NCBI GenBank assembly: GCA_910586405.1
Contig: CAJUII010000052.1
Coordinates: 1 to 23,612, forward strand
Source: an uncultured Lachnospiraceae bacterium
Lineage (GTDB): Bacteria > Bacillota > Clostridia > Lachnospirales > Lachnospiraceae
Length of the DNA stretch: 23,612 bases
Direction: 5' to 3'
Of this stretch, positions 6,873-15,477 are shown in pieces; within the stretch, counting starts at the first letter, position 1; every line of letters starts with the position of its first letter. The position numbers and the translations under genes are program-made. The notes beneath the pieces are model-generated. The model did not search any database and had not been told where the DNA came from. It saw only the letters and a list, made by a program, of their open reading frames with translations.

Positions 6873-7676
6873 ATGAATATAGGGATATTTGATTCTGGAA
6901 TTGGCGGCATGACACTGCTGCATCAGGCGTTGGTGTTGATGCCGCAGGAGAATTTTATTTTTTATGCGGATACGGACCATGTTCCTTATGGAACCAAGAG
7001 CAGGGAACAGGTTGCATCCTATGTGGATGAGGTGATACGCTTTATGATAGCGCACAACTGTAAGGCTGTGGTGATCGCATGCAATACGGCTACAGCAGTG
7101 GCGGCGGACCAGATGCGCAGTAAATACGGTGATCTTCCTATTATCGGGATAGAGCCGGCGGTGAAGCCAGCAGTGGTGGAGAGTGATGGAAAGCGTGTGA
7201 TGGTGATCGCAACGCCGCTCACAGTCCATGAGAAAAGGCTGCAAAAGCTGCTGGAGCGCGTGGACGATGAACATCTCGTTGATCTATTGGAGCTTCCGGG
7301 GCTTGTGGAGTTTGCAGAGCGTGGGGAATTTGTATCGGAGCGTGTGACAGCATATTTAAAAGAAAGATTTGCGGGCTATGCGCTGGACCAGTATGGGGAG
7401 TTGGTGCTGGGCTGCACGCATTTTAATTATTTTAAAGATACGTTTCAGTCACTGCTGCCGCAGGGTATTCATATGATTGACGGGAGTCTTGGCACTGTGC
7501 GCCAGCTGATGCGGGTGCTCGAATCAAAGGGGGCGCTTGCGCAGTCAGCAGCGGATGGGAGCGCGGGCGGTCAGGTCAGATACTTTGTGTCCGGGCGAGA
7601 GATTTGTGATACAGAAGGACTTGAAAAGATCAGAAAGCTGCATGAGCGATTGGAACGGATGAGCGTGATTCAGTGA
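6873..7676 (+). CDS. murI: Glutamate racemase
   Basis: It makes D-glutamate for peptidoglycan by cofactor-independent racemisation in the cytoplasm. Motifs are classic: FDSGIGG at 6-12 (catalytic-site D7 and S8), PYGTKS at 38-43, the first catalytic cysteine in ACNTATA (C70) and the second in GCTHFNY (C181). The frame is open upstream to an ATG at 6732, but that segment is the hairpin repeat read as protein. AAGGAG at 6861-6866 and homology at MNIGIFDSG fix the start at 6873, giving 267 residues, normal for the family. A strong terminator follows. The promoter is unclear; it may share transcription with the structured region upstream. Confidence 0.93.
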   Translation: MNIGIFDSGIGGMTLLHQALVLMPQENFIFYADTDHVPYGTKSREQVASYVDEVIRFMIAHNCKAVVIACNTATAVAADQMRSKYGDLPIIGIEPAVKPAVVESDGKRVMVIATPLTVHEKRLQKLLERVDDEHLVDLLELPGLVEFAERGEFVSERVTAYLKERFAGYALDQYGELVLGCTHFNYFKDTFQSLLPQGIHMIDGSLGTVRQLMRVLESKGALAQSAADGSAGGQVRYFVSGREICDTEGLEKIRKLHERLERMSVIQ

Positions 7677-7686
7677 TTAGTATGGT

Positions 7687-7721
7687 AAAAAACCGGAAAG
7701 CATTTGCCTTTCCGGTTTTTT
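7687..7721. terminator. Bidirectional terminator between murI and the ABC operon
   Basis: AAAAAACCGGAAAG (7687-7700) pairs perfectly with CTTTCCGGTTTTTT (7708-7721). The A- and T-tracts allow termination from murI on the plus strand and from the convergent permease gene on the minus strand. Confidence 0.85.
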
Positions 7722-7761
7722 ATGCACATGGGCACCCCAAGGAAGCTTGTCAGCAGAAGCT
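7721..7761 (+). repeat. Hairpin repeat, copy 3 (truncated)
   Basis: TATGCACATGGGCACCCCAA then GGAAGCTTGTCAGCAGAAGCT matches copy 2 through the 5' half and inner loop. The similarity stops at the 3' end of the permease gene (stop at 7760-7762), so the closing outer arm is missing. It again follows directly on a terminator T-run. Confidence 0.65.
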
Positions 7762-8617
7762 ATTCCAAATTCAGCCTTTTGGTCATCATATGCACATTCG
7801 CAAAGTACATACCTACTGCCAGAAGGATGGTTGCGAACAGTGATAGGTTCATGGTCGGCGACATGATGCCAAAAATGGTAACGTCACGGCTGTATGAGCC
7901 AGTCAGCATTTTGGTATACATAGGTAAAGCGGAGATATACCCCACGATGAACATAACAAACTGTACGATAAAATAGGCACAGATCGCGCCTATAACGCGG
8001 TGCTTGGCATAGAGCTGTCCTAGTGATACACAGCCAAAGAGGGTGATAATATTGGCGGTAATGCCAATGACACTGTATATTACTAGATATGCGATCCAGT
8101 AGCTAATGCGAATACCAAAATCTTTCGCAAAACTCTCAGCGATCAGGGAGAGCTGAAATGAAAGTTGGTCGTACAATTCAGCGTAGCTGTATTCTGGTAT
8201 GAAGGAAAAAACATGTCGTATGCCCACCTGTAAGATGATAAATATACTTAACATAATGGAAATTATCATCAATAGCTGCGTGAGAACAGCGGCAAGAAGC
8301 TTGCTGTTCAAAATCTGGTATGCTGTCGCTGGCAGCGTATGAGTCAGATATCCCTGATCAGTGTAGCAGGTTTTGTAAAAGCGCACGACGACAATGAGCG
8401 TCGTGCCAATCGTACAGCCTATGATGCCAAAGTAATATAAAAAGAAAGAGAGCATGAGTGCCATGGCGGAATACCACGCAATTGTCTGGTCGAGCTTGGG
8501 ATTGATGGTGAGGATGACACAGCAGGTCAGCACCATGGTTCCCGCAAGCACAATCATCATGATCATAAGAGGGAAACGCAGACCCATCCATTCATATTTT
8601 AAAAGTTTTCTTAACAT
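7760..8617 (-). CDS. ABC transporter permease (GntR-linked ABC-2-like)
   Basis: This 285-residue integral membrane protein has about six hydrophobic segments (roughly residues 15-38, 47-78, 108-132, 170-196, 205-230 and 255-272). The cytoplasmic motif RFYKTCYTDQGYLTHTLP near 78-95 is typical of permeases paired with YtrA-type regulators in Clostridia. Its ATG overlaps the ATPase stop (ATGTTAA at 8617-8611), and GGGAGG precedes it, indicating translational coupling. It should form the membrane part of an exporter whose substrate is unknown; antimicrobial peptide or envelope-stress roles are known for the wider group. Its 3' end abuts the truncated hairpin repeat. Confidence 0.85.
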   Translation of the reverse strand: MLRKLLKYEWMGLRFPLMIMMIVLAGTMVLTCCVILTINPKLDQTIAWYSAMALMLSFFLYYFGIIGCTIGTTLIVVVRFYKTCYTDQGYLTHTLPATAYQILNSKLLAAVLTQLLMIISIMLSIFIILQVGIRHVFSFIPEYSYAELYDQLSFQLSLIAESFAKDFGIRISYWIAYLVIYSVIGITANIITLFGCVSLGQLYAKHRVIGAICAYFIVQFVMFIVGYISALPMYTKMLTGSYSRDVTIFGIMSPTMNLSLFATILLAVGMYFANVHMMTKRLNLE

Positions 8618-9447
8618 GCATATACCTCCCTGAAGTACGTATCTATGGATTTGCCCATCTGGCTTCGAATCGAATCGACGGATGTATACAGCATCAAAGA
8701 GCCGTTTTTCATAAAAATCACGTCGTCTAGTACATTTTCAATGTCAGAGATCAAATGTGTTGACAAGATAATCGTTGAGCCCGGATTATAGTTGGTGATG
8801 ATGGTGCGCAGGATATAATCCCTCGCGGCGGGGTCCACGCCGGCAATCGGTTCGTCGAGGATATAGAGGTCTGCCTGTCTGCTCATCACGAGGATTAACT
8901 GGACCTTCTCCTTGGTGCCTTTAGAGAGCGTCTTTAAGCGTGCGTCTGAGCTGATGCCAAGTGCGCCCAGCATACCATACGCCTTCTCTGTCGAGAAATC
9001 CTCATAAAAGTCAGCGAAGTATGTTACCATCTGCGAGACCTTCATGCTATTGTCCAGATAGGTGCGCTCGGGCAGGTAGGAGATGACCTTCTTGGTTGCC
9101 GGACAGGGGGACATGCCGTTGATGAGCACATTGCCGCTTGTCGGCGCGAGAAGTCCGTTGATCATCTTGATCAGCGTTGTCTTGCCGCAGCCGTTTGGCC
9201 CCAGCAGTCCGATAATGCGTCCCCTTGGAATGACAAGGTTCATGTGAAAGACAGACATATACGTTCCCATGCCAGGATAGCGCTTGCACAGATCGTTTAG
9301 CTGCAAAAGCGGCATGTTGGAATAGGGTGCAGACATCTTGTCAGAGTCCACGTATATGGGGTCTTTCGGGATGGTATTGTCCTGTGCAGGCAAAGCTTGC
9401 ACAGAGTCGTTAGGCGTGTATGCCGTGCTGATGTTGTTTTCGTCCAT
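8611..9447 (-). CDS. ABC transporter ATP-binding protein
   Basis: This 278-residue cytoplasmic ATPase powers the neighbouring permease. Motifs: Walker A GPNGCGKTT (83-91), a divergent signature LSKGTKEKVQ (174-183), Walker B LYILDEP (194-200) with D-loop GVD, and the switch histidine H231 in STHL. The signature lacks the canonical LSGGQ, as usual for this subgroup. The first 45 residues are an unusual polar extension before the normal start of the fold near PLLQLNDL. A strong GAGGAGGG precedes the ATG, so the extension is probably translated. It lies 26 nt after the GntR gene and overlaps the permease by 7 nt. Confidence 0.9.
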   Translation of the reverse strand: MDENNISTAYTPNDSVQALPAQDNTIPKDPIYVDSDKMSAPYSNMPLLQLNDLCKRYPGMGTYMSVFHMNLVIPRGRIIGLLGPNGCGKTTLIKMINGLLAPTSGNVLINGMSPCPATKKVISYLPERTYLDNSMKVSQMVTYFADFYEDFSTEKAYGMLGALGISSDARLKTLSKGTKEKVQLILVMSRQADLYILDEPIAGVDPAARDYILRTIITNYNPGSTIILSTHLISDIENVLDDVIFMKNGSLMLYTSVDSIRSQMGKSIDTYFREVYAC

Positions 9448-9473
9448 GTTTGTTCCCTCCTCAGATCAATTTA

Positions 9474-9830
9474 TTAGATAATGCTTTTTACCAGTTCTAA
9501 GATCTCCTGGTCATTGTAACCAAGCTCTCGCATATTGGCGAAAAAGCTGTTTACCTGTGACAAAGCCAGCTCATGCTTGGCTTCCTCTATTTTCGCGAGA
9601 TTTTCTGTCACTACGCGGCCGCTGTTTCGCTGTGTCACGATGAGACCACTGTGCTCTAGCTCAGCGAATGCCCGCTGCATTGTGTTGGGGTTGACACTTG
9701 CCTCCGCAGCCAGCTCCCGAACGCTGGGAAGCCTGTTGCCAGCTTTGTAGATGCCACACACGATGCGGATAAGTATTTTATCGTATAATTGCGAATAGAT
9801 CGGACGGTCAGAGTTCATTTGCCATGCCAT
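9474..9830 (-). CDS. GntR family (YtrA-type) transcriptional repressor
   Basis: This 118-residue regulator has an N-terminal winged helix with YSQLYDKILIRIVCGIY, LPSVRELAAEASVNPNTMQRAFAELE and GLIVTQRNSGRVV, all typical of GntR proteins. Only a short C-terminal helical dimer region follows, as in the YtrA subfamily. AAGGAGGT ends 6 nt before the ATG, supporting the first of two nearby ATGs. It heads an operon with the ABC ATPase and permease and probably represses it, releasing on an envelope or antibiotic cue. Inverted and direct repeats at its own promoter fit autoregulation. Confidence 0.92.
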   Translation of the reverse strand: MAWQMNSDRPIYSQLYDKILIRIVCGIYKAGNRLPSVRELAAEASVNPNTMQRAFAELEHSGLIVTQRNSGRVVTENLAKIEEAKHELALSQVNSFFANMRELGYNDQEILELVKSII

Positions 9831-9844
9831 TTGTTTACCTCCTT

Positions 9845-9899
9845 GTGTATCATTTGATTAATACACTAATACAATAATGCATTTGGAAAAGAATGTCAA
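9845..9899 (-). promoter_or_regulatory. Promoter and likely GntR operator of the ABC operon
   Basis: On the minus strand TTGACA (9899-9894) and TATTGT (9876-9871) are 17 nt apart. The predicted start near 9864 lies inside an inverted repeat, GTGTAT (9845-9850) and ATACAC (9861-9866), and next to a direct repeat of TAATACA at 9859 and 9868. Binding there would block polymerase, as expected for a self-repressing GntR protein. Confidence 0.65.
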
Positions 9900-9938
9900 T
9901 ACCTAATTTACAAATACCCAAAATTTTCCGTTTAAGGG

Positions 9939-9967
9939 TTTCAATGCGGAAAAAATCATGCTACAAT
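9939..9967 (+). promoter_or_regulatory. Promoter overlapping the methyltransferase start
   Basis: TTTCAA (9939-9944), a 17-nt spacer and TACAAT (9962-9967) with an extended TG at 9959-9960 form a likely sigma-A promoter. The start would be at about 9974-9975, that is, at the A of the ATG at 9975, implying a leaderless message. Confidence 0.45.
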
Positions 9968-9974
9968 GGGGTTT

Positions 9975-11153
9975 ATGGATAAATTAAGACAATTGTTAAC
10001 CAACTATATTGATGAAAATGAAATGATACTGCGTGCTACGCTCAGCAATTCCCGCGACCGGGAAAAGATACAGAAGCTTCGCATACGTCCAGTGCTCAGA
10101 AAGGAGGCGCTGTCTTACCAGGCGGAGCGGTTTGTGGGGACGAAGGCATACCATGAGAATCTCAGTCCAGAGGAGCTTCCCGCACTGATAACATCGGCGC
10201 TGGCGACGGATTTCAGGCAGCTTGAGCTGACGGCACAGCGGCATAGTCTGACAGTGCTTGTGAGCAAAAAAGGAAAACTCACAATCAAGGAAAAGGAGAC
10301 AGCAGAACAAAAACAGGCGCAGGATATCGATCTTTCTCATAATAAACAAAAGCAGTACATTCTGCCGCAGGATGAGCCTGTGCCGTTTCTGGTGGCGCTC
10401 GGTGTGCAGAATGCCGAGGGGAAAGTCCTCAAAGCAAAGTATGATAAGTTTCGTCAGATCAACCGCTATCTGGAGTTTGTGCGCGATATCCTTCCGAATC
10501 TGCCCAAGGAGGAGGGGCAGCTTAAAATCATTGATTTTGGCTGTGGGAAGTCTTATCTGACATTTGCGCTTTATTATTATCTGAAAGTTATGAATGGATA
10601 TGATGTCGTGATTGCCGGATTGGACCTGAAAGCGGATGTGATTGCGGATTGTCAGGCACTTGCGGATAAATTGGAGTATGACGGGTTAAAATTTCAGGTA
10701 GGAGATATTGGAACCTATGACAATACCGACAGCGTGGATATGGTGGTCACGCTTCATGCCTGCGATACGGCGACAGATTATGCGATAGCAAAGGCAGTGC
10801 AATGGAAGGCGCGGGTGATTTTATCGGTTCCTTGCTGTCAGCATGAAATGAACCGTCAGCTTGCGTGTGAACCGCTTGCGCCGATTCTGCGCTATGGGCT
10901 GATCAGGGAGCGTATGGCGGCGCTCATGACAGATGCAGTCCGCGCAAATCTGCTGGAAGAGTGCGGCTATGACACACAGATTCTTGAATTTATCGATATG
11001 GAGCATACGCCCAAAAATATATTGATACGGGCGGTCAGGAAAAATCAAATGAAATACCATGCAGGGACAAAGGTGCGAGAGGAGCTGACAAAGCTGGAGG
11101 AATTTCTGCATATCAGCCCCAAACTTCAGACATTATTGGAACAGGTTGAGTAG
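9975..11153 (+). CDS. METTL25-like class I SAM-dependent methyltransferase
   Basis: This 392-residue protein has a roughly 180-residue N-terminal region and a C-terminal Rossmann methyltransferase domain. IIDFGCGKSYLTFAL (185-199) is the SAM-binding motif I of the Methyltransf_32/METTL25 type. VVTLHACDTATDYA comes later, and VPCCQHE (285-291) is a hallmark of that family. The target is unknown; an RNA or protein substrate would fit. An in-frame ATG exists at 9966, but it overlaps the predicted -10 box, so I choose 9975. No good ribosome site is visible for either. The next gene begins 14 nt after its stop, suggesting co-transcription with the surface-protein genes. Confidence 0.8.
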   Translation: MDKLRQLLTNYIDENEMILRATLSNSRDREKIQKLRIRPVLRKEALSYQAERFVGTKAYHENLSPEELPALITSALATDFRQLELTAQRHSLTVLVSKKGKLTIKEKETAEQKQAQDIDLSHNKQKQYILPQDEPVPFLVALGVQNAEGKVLKAKYDKFRQINRYLEFVRDILPNLPKEEGQLKIIDFGCGKSYLTFALYYYLKVMNGYDVVIAGLDLKADVIADCQALADKLEYDGLKFQVGDIGTYDNTDSVDMVVTLHACDTATDYAIAKAVQWKARVILSVPCCQHEMNRQLACEPLAPILRYGLIRERMAALMTDAVRANLLEECGYDTQILEFIDMEHTPKNILIRAVRKNQMKYHAGTKVREELTKLEEFLHISPKLQTLLEQVE

Positions 11154-11167
11154 ATGGAGTTGAGTAT

Positions 11168-13687
11168 ATGAAGAAGGTTATCAGCAAACTGACGGTCTGC
11201 ATTGTGGTCTTTGTCATCACACTTTTTGTGAGCAGCAGCATTTACAATAAAGGAAACAAGGAACTGACAACAAACATGGCGCAGGCGACGCTTCCGCTGG
11301 TGCACATCACGACCAGAGGGATTGCGTACAATTACTTGCACGGGCTGCGGCAGGAGATGGATGGGAGCTTTTTCAGAGATACGATCACGCCGCTTGGGGA
11401 CGGGCGGACGCTGGGATTCGTGATCGACAAGTATGGCAATGACATCAGCGACATCACCTTTGAGGTCAGAAGCATTGACGGGACACGCCTTGTTGAGAAA
11501 ACGAAGGTCAGCGAGTACCAGGAGACTGGGGACAGCATACAGGCGACGGTCACGATCAAAGATCTGATAGAGACTGGCGTGGAGTATAACTGGATTTTGA
11601 TGCTAAAAATCAACGATGAGACGGTGCGGTATTATACGCGTATCATTGATAGTGAGGAGTATCATACTTATGAGAAGCTCAGCTTTGTCAAGGCGTTTCA
11701 TGACAAGACTTTCGACAAGGAGCGCGCAAAGGATCTAGTGACCTATCTGGAGCCCAACTCTAAGGGGGATAATACGACCCTGAGTCATGTGGATATCCAC
11801 TGTAGCCTCAAGCAGATCACCTGGGCGGATTTGAATGTGAAGCAGATCTCACAGCCTCAGATAATAATCAGTGAGATTGAGTCGCAGACAGCGTCCATTC
11901 GAATGCATTTCAGGGTGCAGACCAAGGAGGGGAAAAAGACTGATCAGTACAATGTAGTTGAATTTTTTAGAATCCGGTATACGCCGGACAGAACGTATCT
12001 GCTCGATTACGAGCGGAGTATGAATCAGATCTTTGACCCGGAGGCGGACGTGTACGGGGGCAGCAAGATCATGCTCGGGATTCGCGATGACAATGTGCAG
12101 ATGATGGAGAGCGACGGCGGTTCAAATTTAGCCTTTGTCAATGAAAACCAGCTCTTTTGCTATCACGCGGCGGACAAGAAGATTGCGTATCTGTTCAGCT
12201 TTTACGATGGGGATGACCCGCGGAGCAATTATGACAACCATGATATTAAGATTCTGAATGTGGACGAGACAGAGAATGTACGCTTTATGGTGTATGGTTA
12301 TATGAACCGCGGACGGCACGAGGGCAGCATCGGCGTGCAGGTCTATGAGTACAATGGAATGCTCAACACGGTTGAGGAGTTGATTTTTATTCCGTATAAC
12401 AAGGCGTATGCCACATTGAAAACAGACATGGAGCAGCTTTCTTATATCAACAAAAACGGGGTGTTTTATATCTATCTCGACGGCTCCATACTGGCAATTG
12501 ACCTGATGAATCTGACATGTGACGAGATTGCCCAGAATTTGCAGCAAGGGAGTTTTCAGGTCTCCAACACGAACAAGATGCTGGTGTGGCAAAATTCTGC
12601 TGACGCATATGACTGTACCAAGCTGATTTTGATGAATCTAAATACAGGCGAGACGCAGGAGATCGAGGCTTCTGGCTCTAGCCGGATGCTGCCGCTTGGA
12701 TTTATCGAGGAAGATCTCATCTATGGCGTTGCCGAGTACGACGATATCCGCATTGATTTTTCGGGTTCTGTGACATTTCCAATGAATACTGTCTATATCC
12801 AGAATGAGCGGGGGGAAGTTCTAAAGACGTACCGACAGGAGGGGATCTATGTGACAGAGGCGGCGATAGAGGATAATCTGATTACACTCACGCGGGTTGT
12901 CAAGCAGGAGGAAGGCGGCTATGTTGACACCACAGATGATCAGATCGTCAATAACCTGGTGGATGAGAGCGGATATAATTCCTCTGAAGTGGTCGTGACC
13001 CAGACATATGAGAAGATTGTCCAGCTTGTCCTCAAAAATGCCATGGAGACCAAAAAGCTCAAGATCACCAAACCATTACAAGTATTGTTTGAGGGCGCCA
13101 GACAGCTTGCGGTGGAGGTTGAGCAGCCAGTGAGCCGATACTATGTATATGGAAGGTATGGGATTGACGGCACATTTACGCATGAGTCGGAGGCGATCAA
13201 CCTCGCTTACAGAATCAGCGGGACCGTGGTCAATCAGAATGGCGATTATATCTGGAAGCGCACATCGCGCAGCACGAGAAATCAGATTATGGCAATCACC
13301 GGAAAGCAGCGGGGAGAGGATAACTCAGACTTGGCGGTATGCCTTGAGACAATCCTGGAATTTTGCGGAAGCATAAAGAATGTACAGCCCATGCTTGACC
13401 AAGGAAAGACCGTGCGGCAGATTTTGGAGGAGAATATCAATGGCGCGACAGCACTGGATTTGAGAGGTGTGAGTCTGGATGCGATATTGTACTATGTGAA
13501 TCAGGATATACCGGTGCTGGTATCGCTGGCGGACGACAGTGCGATGCTGGTGATCGGGTTTAATGAGTTGAATGTTGTGGTGATGAATCCAGAGACAGGA
13601 ACAGTATATAAGGTGGGGATGAATGACGCGACGGAGTTATTTCGGCAGAATGGAAACGCGTTTATCACGTATATAAAGAAGAAATAA
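11168..13687 (+). CDS. Membrane-anchored extracytoplasmic protein with degenerate C39-like C-terminal domain
   Basis: This 839-residue protein begins with a signal anchor (basic MKKVISK, then a hydrophobic stretch to about residue 25), so most of it lies outside the membrane. Residues of about 60-600 are strand-rich with repeated short motifs suggestive of a beta-propeller or sandwich. From about 705 the sequence follows the peptidase C39-like layout: D721-x13 helix ending EFCG, PVLVSLADDSAMLVIGF and VVMNPETG. The usual catalytic positions appear replaced (Cys by D721, His by S791, Asp by N807), so it is probably a non-catalytic fold used for binding. GGAG at 11156-11159 serves as ribosome site. 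It sits between the methyltransferase and DUF5722 genes with 14-nt gaps. Confidence 0.7.
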   Translation: MKKVISKLTVCIVVFVITLFVSSSIYNKGNKELTTNMAQATLPLVHITTRGIAYNYLHGLRQEMDGSFFRDTITPLGDGRTLGFVIDKYGNDISDITFEVRSIDGTRLVEKTKVSEYQETGDSIQATVTIKDLIETGVEYNWILMLKINDETVRYYTRIIDSEEYHTYEKLSFVKAFHDKTFDKERAKDLVTYLEPNSKGDNTTLSHVDIHCSLKQITWADLNVKQISQPQIIISEIESQTASIRMHFRVQTKEGKKTDQYNVVEFFRIRYTPDRTYLLDYERSMNQIFDPEADVYGGSKIMLGIRDDNVQMMESDGGSNLAFVNENQLFCYHAADKKIAYLFSFYDGDDPRSNYDNHDIKILNVDETENVRFMVYGYMNRGRHEGSIGVQVYEYNGMLNTVEELIFIPYNKAYATLKTDMEQLSYINKNGVFYIYLDGSILAIDLMNLTCDEIAQNLQQGSFQVSNTNKMLVWQNSADAYDCTKLILMNLNTGETQEIEASGSSRMLPLGFIEEDLIYGVAEYDDIRIDFSGSVTFPMNTVYIQNERGEVLKTYRQEGIYVTEAAIEDNLITLTRVVKQEEGGYVDTTDDQIVNNLVDESGYNSSEVVVTQTYEKIVQLVLKNAMETKKLKITKPLQVLFEGARQLAVEVEQPVSRYYVYGRYGIDGTFTHESEAINLAYRISGTVVNQNGDYIWKRTSRSTRNQIMAITGKQRGEDNSDLAVCLETILEFCGSIKNVQPMLDQGKTVRQILEENINGATALDLRGVSLDAILYYVNQDIPVLVSLADDSAMLVIGFNELNVVVMNPETGTVYKVGMNDATELFRQNGNAFITYIKKK

Positions 13688-13701
13688 GGGAGAGCATTAA
13701 A

Positions 13702-15321
13702 ATGATAAAGGAAAACAAAAGAACAGGATTGGAGATTGTGCGCGCACTGCTGCTGGCAGCAGTGCTGTGGTTTGGCATCTGCGGCGCGCTTGTGGCACAT
13801 GCCGCAGAAATTGCCGTCACAGTGGAACAGTGTGTGATATCCGGGAAAAATGTGAATGTGACAGCGACAAGTATAGCAGTGCCGGCGTCGGCTGATGGAA
13901 AGTATTATCTCTTTGAATTAAAGCCGTATGAGCTGGCTGTCGGCGCGCGCAAAGACTACTGCGCAGAGGCGCCTGCGGCGGCGGCCGCTTCGTTTAGCGT
14001 GCCGCTAAACCTAAACAGTGCATCCTCTAGGCTGTATTCGCGCTTTGTGGTCACGATACAGCAAAACGGTACTTTCATACCAGTCAGCAATGAGATGTAT
14101 ATCACCAATCCTGAAGCAGTGGCATCAAAATCAACGAATTATCCAGTGAGGAGTAAAAAAGGGCTGACTGCGGATTCGCGCTACAGTGAAGAACTTGCCA
14201 GCCTGGGGGTGGGATTTGCCTCCTATGAACTTGATGTCAGCCGTTTTTTTACGGCAGGCGGGATTCCATACAATTATAATGGAAAGACATACAGTTTTAA
14301 CGCGTCAGTGGTCCGCGAGTACGATGTCATCTGCACCAGGCTTGCGGGAGCGGGCTGCAATGTGGTCATGGTCATCAAAAACTCGTATCGTCCGGCAGCA
14401 GCAGATATGGTGGTTCCGTCAGGACGCACTGCCGGGAAGAGCTGTTATGCGTTTAATGTCGATGAACAGCTCCCGACAGAGAAACTTGAGGCGCTGATGT
14501 CTTTTCTGGCAAACCGTTATTCAGGCGCCATGGGAACAATCCATACATGGGTGATCGGGAATGAGGTAAATTCCAGCAATCCTTGGCACTATATGGGCAG
14601 CGTGTCGGCGGATGCGCTTGCGGCGCATTATGCGAAAGAGTTTCGGGTGTGCTATAACGCGATCAAAAGCCAGAACAGCGGCGCGCGTGTGTTTACCAGT
14701 TTTGATCAGCGCTGGAACTATAAGGACGGTACGCGGGGACAGTTTACTGCCAAGGAGATTTTGGACAAGTTTGCGGCGTATATCAGTATCAATGGAAACA
14801 TTGATTGGGGCCTTTCCTTTCATCCGTATCCGGCGCCGATGCACAATTGCCGCTTCTGGAGCTTTCCAGCCGAGTATGCACGGCTGAATCTGATCGATCA
14901 CACGGATGATTCCAAATTTGTCAACCCTGCAAATACCGATGTGGTCACAAATCATATGATGCAGCCTGCCATGCTCGCACCCAACGGCAGTGTGCGGCAT
15001 ATCCTGATCACGGAGATGGGCTTTACCTCATATAGCACAAGTATCCCGACCGATGAGCTGACACAGGCGGCGTCCATAGTTTTTGCCTACAAGCTGACTT
15101 CGTCGAACCCGCACATTGAAGGCATCGTCTTTCACAGGCAGGTAGACCATGTGGAAGAGCTTACAGGTGATGGCATGGCGCTCGGCATCCGCACAGAGAA
15201 GGGCGTCAAATACGCATATGGCGTCTTTGCGAACATGGATAAGGGTAACTCGCCGGAGTACACGGACTTTGCATTGCCAATACTGGGCATCTCTAGTTGG
15301 TCTCAGGTGGGACTGGAGTAA
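13702..15321 (+). CDS. Secreted DUF5722-type protein A (glycosidase-like TIM barrel)
   Basis: This 539-residue secreted protein has a signal peptide (basic start, hydrophobic core, cleavage probably after AHA at about 34). A beta-sandwich domain of about 100 residues ends with YITNPEAVA. A TIM-barrel-like domain follows, with WVIGNEVN (E288), an FDQRWN motif, DWGLSFHPYP and ILITEMGF (E438). N-E before a later E at a strand end is the arrangement of clan GH-A glycoside hydrolases. I name DUF5722 from memory of the family's signature motifs. No cell-wall anchor is visible. AGGGAGAG precedes the ATG, 14 nt after the preceding stop. Glycan binding or hydrolysis is inference. Confidence 0.82.
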   Translation: MIKENKRTGLEIVRALLLAAVLWFGICGALVAHAAEIAVTVEQCVISGKNVNVTATSIAVPASADGKYYLFELKPYELAVGARKDYCAEAPAAAAASFSVPLNLNSASSRLYSRFVVTIQQNGTFIPVSNEMYITNPEAVASKSTNYPVRSKKGLTADSRYSEELASLGVGFASYELDVSRFFTAGGIPYNYNGKTYSFNASVVREYDVICTRLAGAGCNVVMVIKNSYRPAAADMVVPSGRTAGKSCYAFNVDEQLPTEKLEALMSFLANRYSGAMGTIHTWVIGNEVNSSNPWHYMGSVSADALAAHYAKEFRVCYNAIKSQNSGARVFTSFDQRWNYKDGTRGQFTAKEILDKFAAYISINGNIDWGLSFHPYPAPMHNCRFWSFPAEYARLNLIDHTDDSKFVNPANTDVVTNHMMQPAMLAPNGSVRHILITEMGFTSYSTSIPTDELTQAASIVFAYKLTSSNPHIEGIVFHRQVDHVEELTGDGMALGIRTEKGVKYAYGVFANMDKGNSPEYTDFALPILGISSWSQVGLE

Positions 15322-15362
15322 TCAACAGAAACAGCAAAACAGCAGAATCGCAGGATTGATGC

Positions 15363-15391
15363 TTGTCAAAACATATTGGAAATGCTATACT
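15363..15391 (+). promoter_or_regulatory. Strong sigma-A promoter of DUF5722-type protein B
   Basis: TTGTCA (15363-15368), a 17-nt spacer and TATACT (15386-15391) with TG at 15383-15384 form a strong extended promoter. The start near 15398 gives a leader of about 80 nt ending in TAGGAGGT, so the second gene can be expressed independently of the upstream operon. Confidence 0.7.
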
Positions 15392-15477
15392 TTTTATAAC
15401 TGTTAACTATTTTCATTCATTTTCTCAGGAATCTGCGTCGTAATCAGGGATTCCATACATAGGAGGTATTTAAATTA

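Noticed and set aside
6534..7274. Long minus-strand open frame (246 codons) opposite murI and its upstream region
   Set aside because: It is antisense to an unmistakable glutamate racemase, is rich in His/Arg/Cys as shadow frames are, and has no ribosome site.
726..7761. CRISPR array interpretation of the GTCAGC-containing repeats
   Set aside because: Only three copies, kilobases apart, with no regular spacers or cas genes.
12128..12592. 154-codon minus-strand frame inside the anchored surface-protein gene
   Set aside because: Shadow of the real 839-codon gene; no ribosome site and no recognisable domain.
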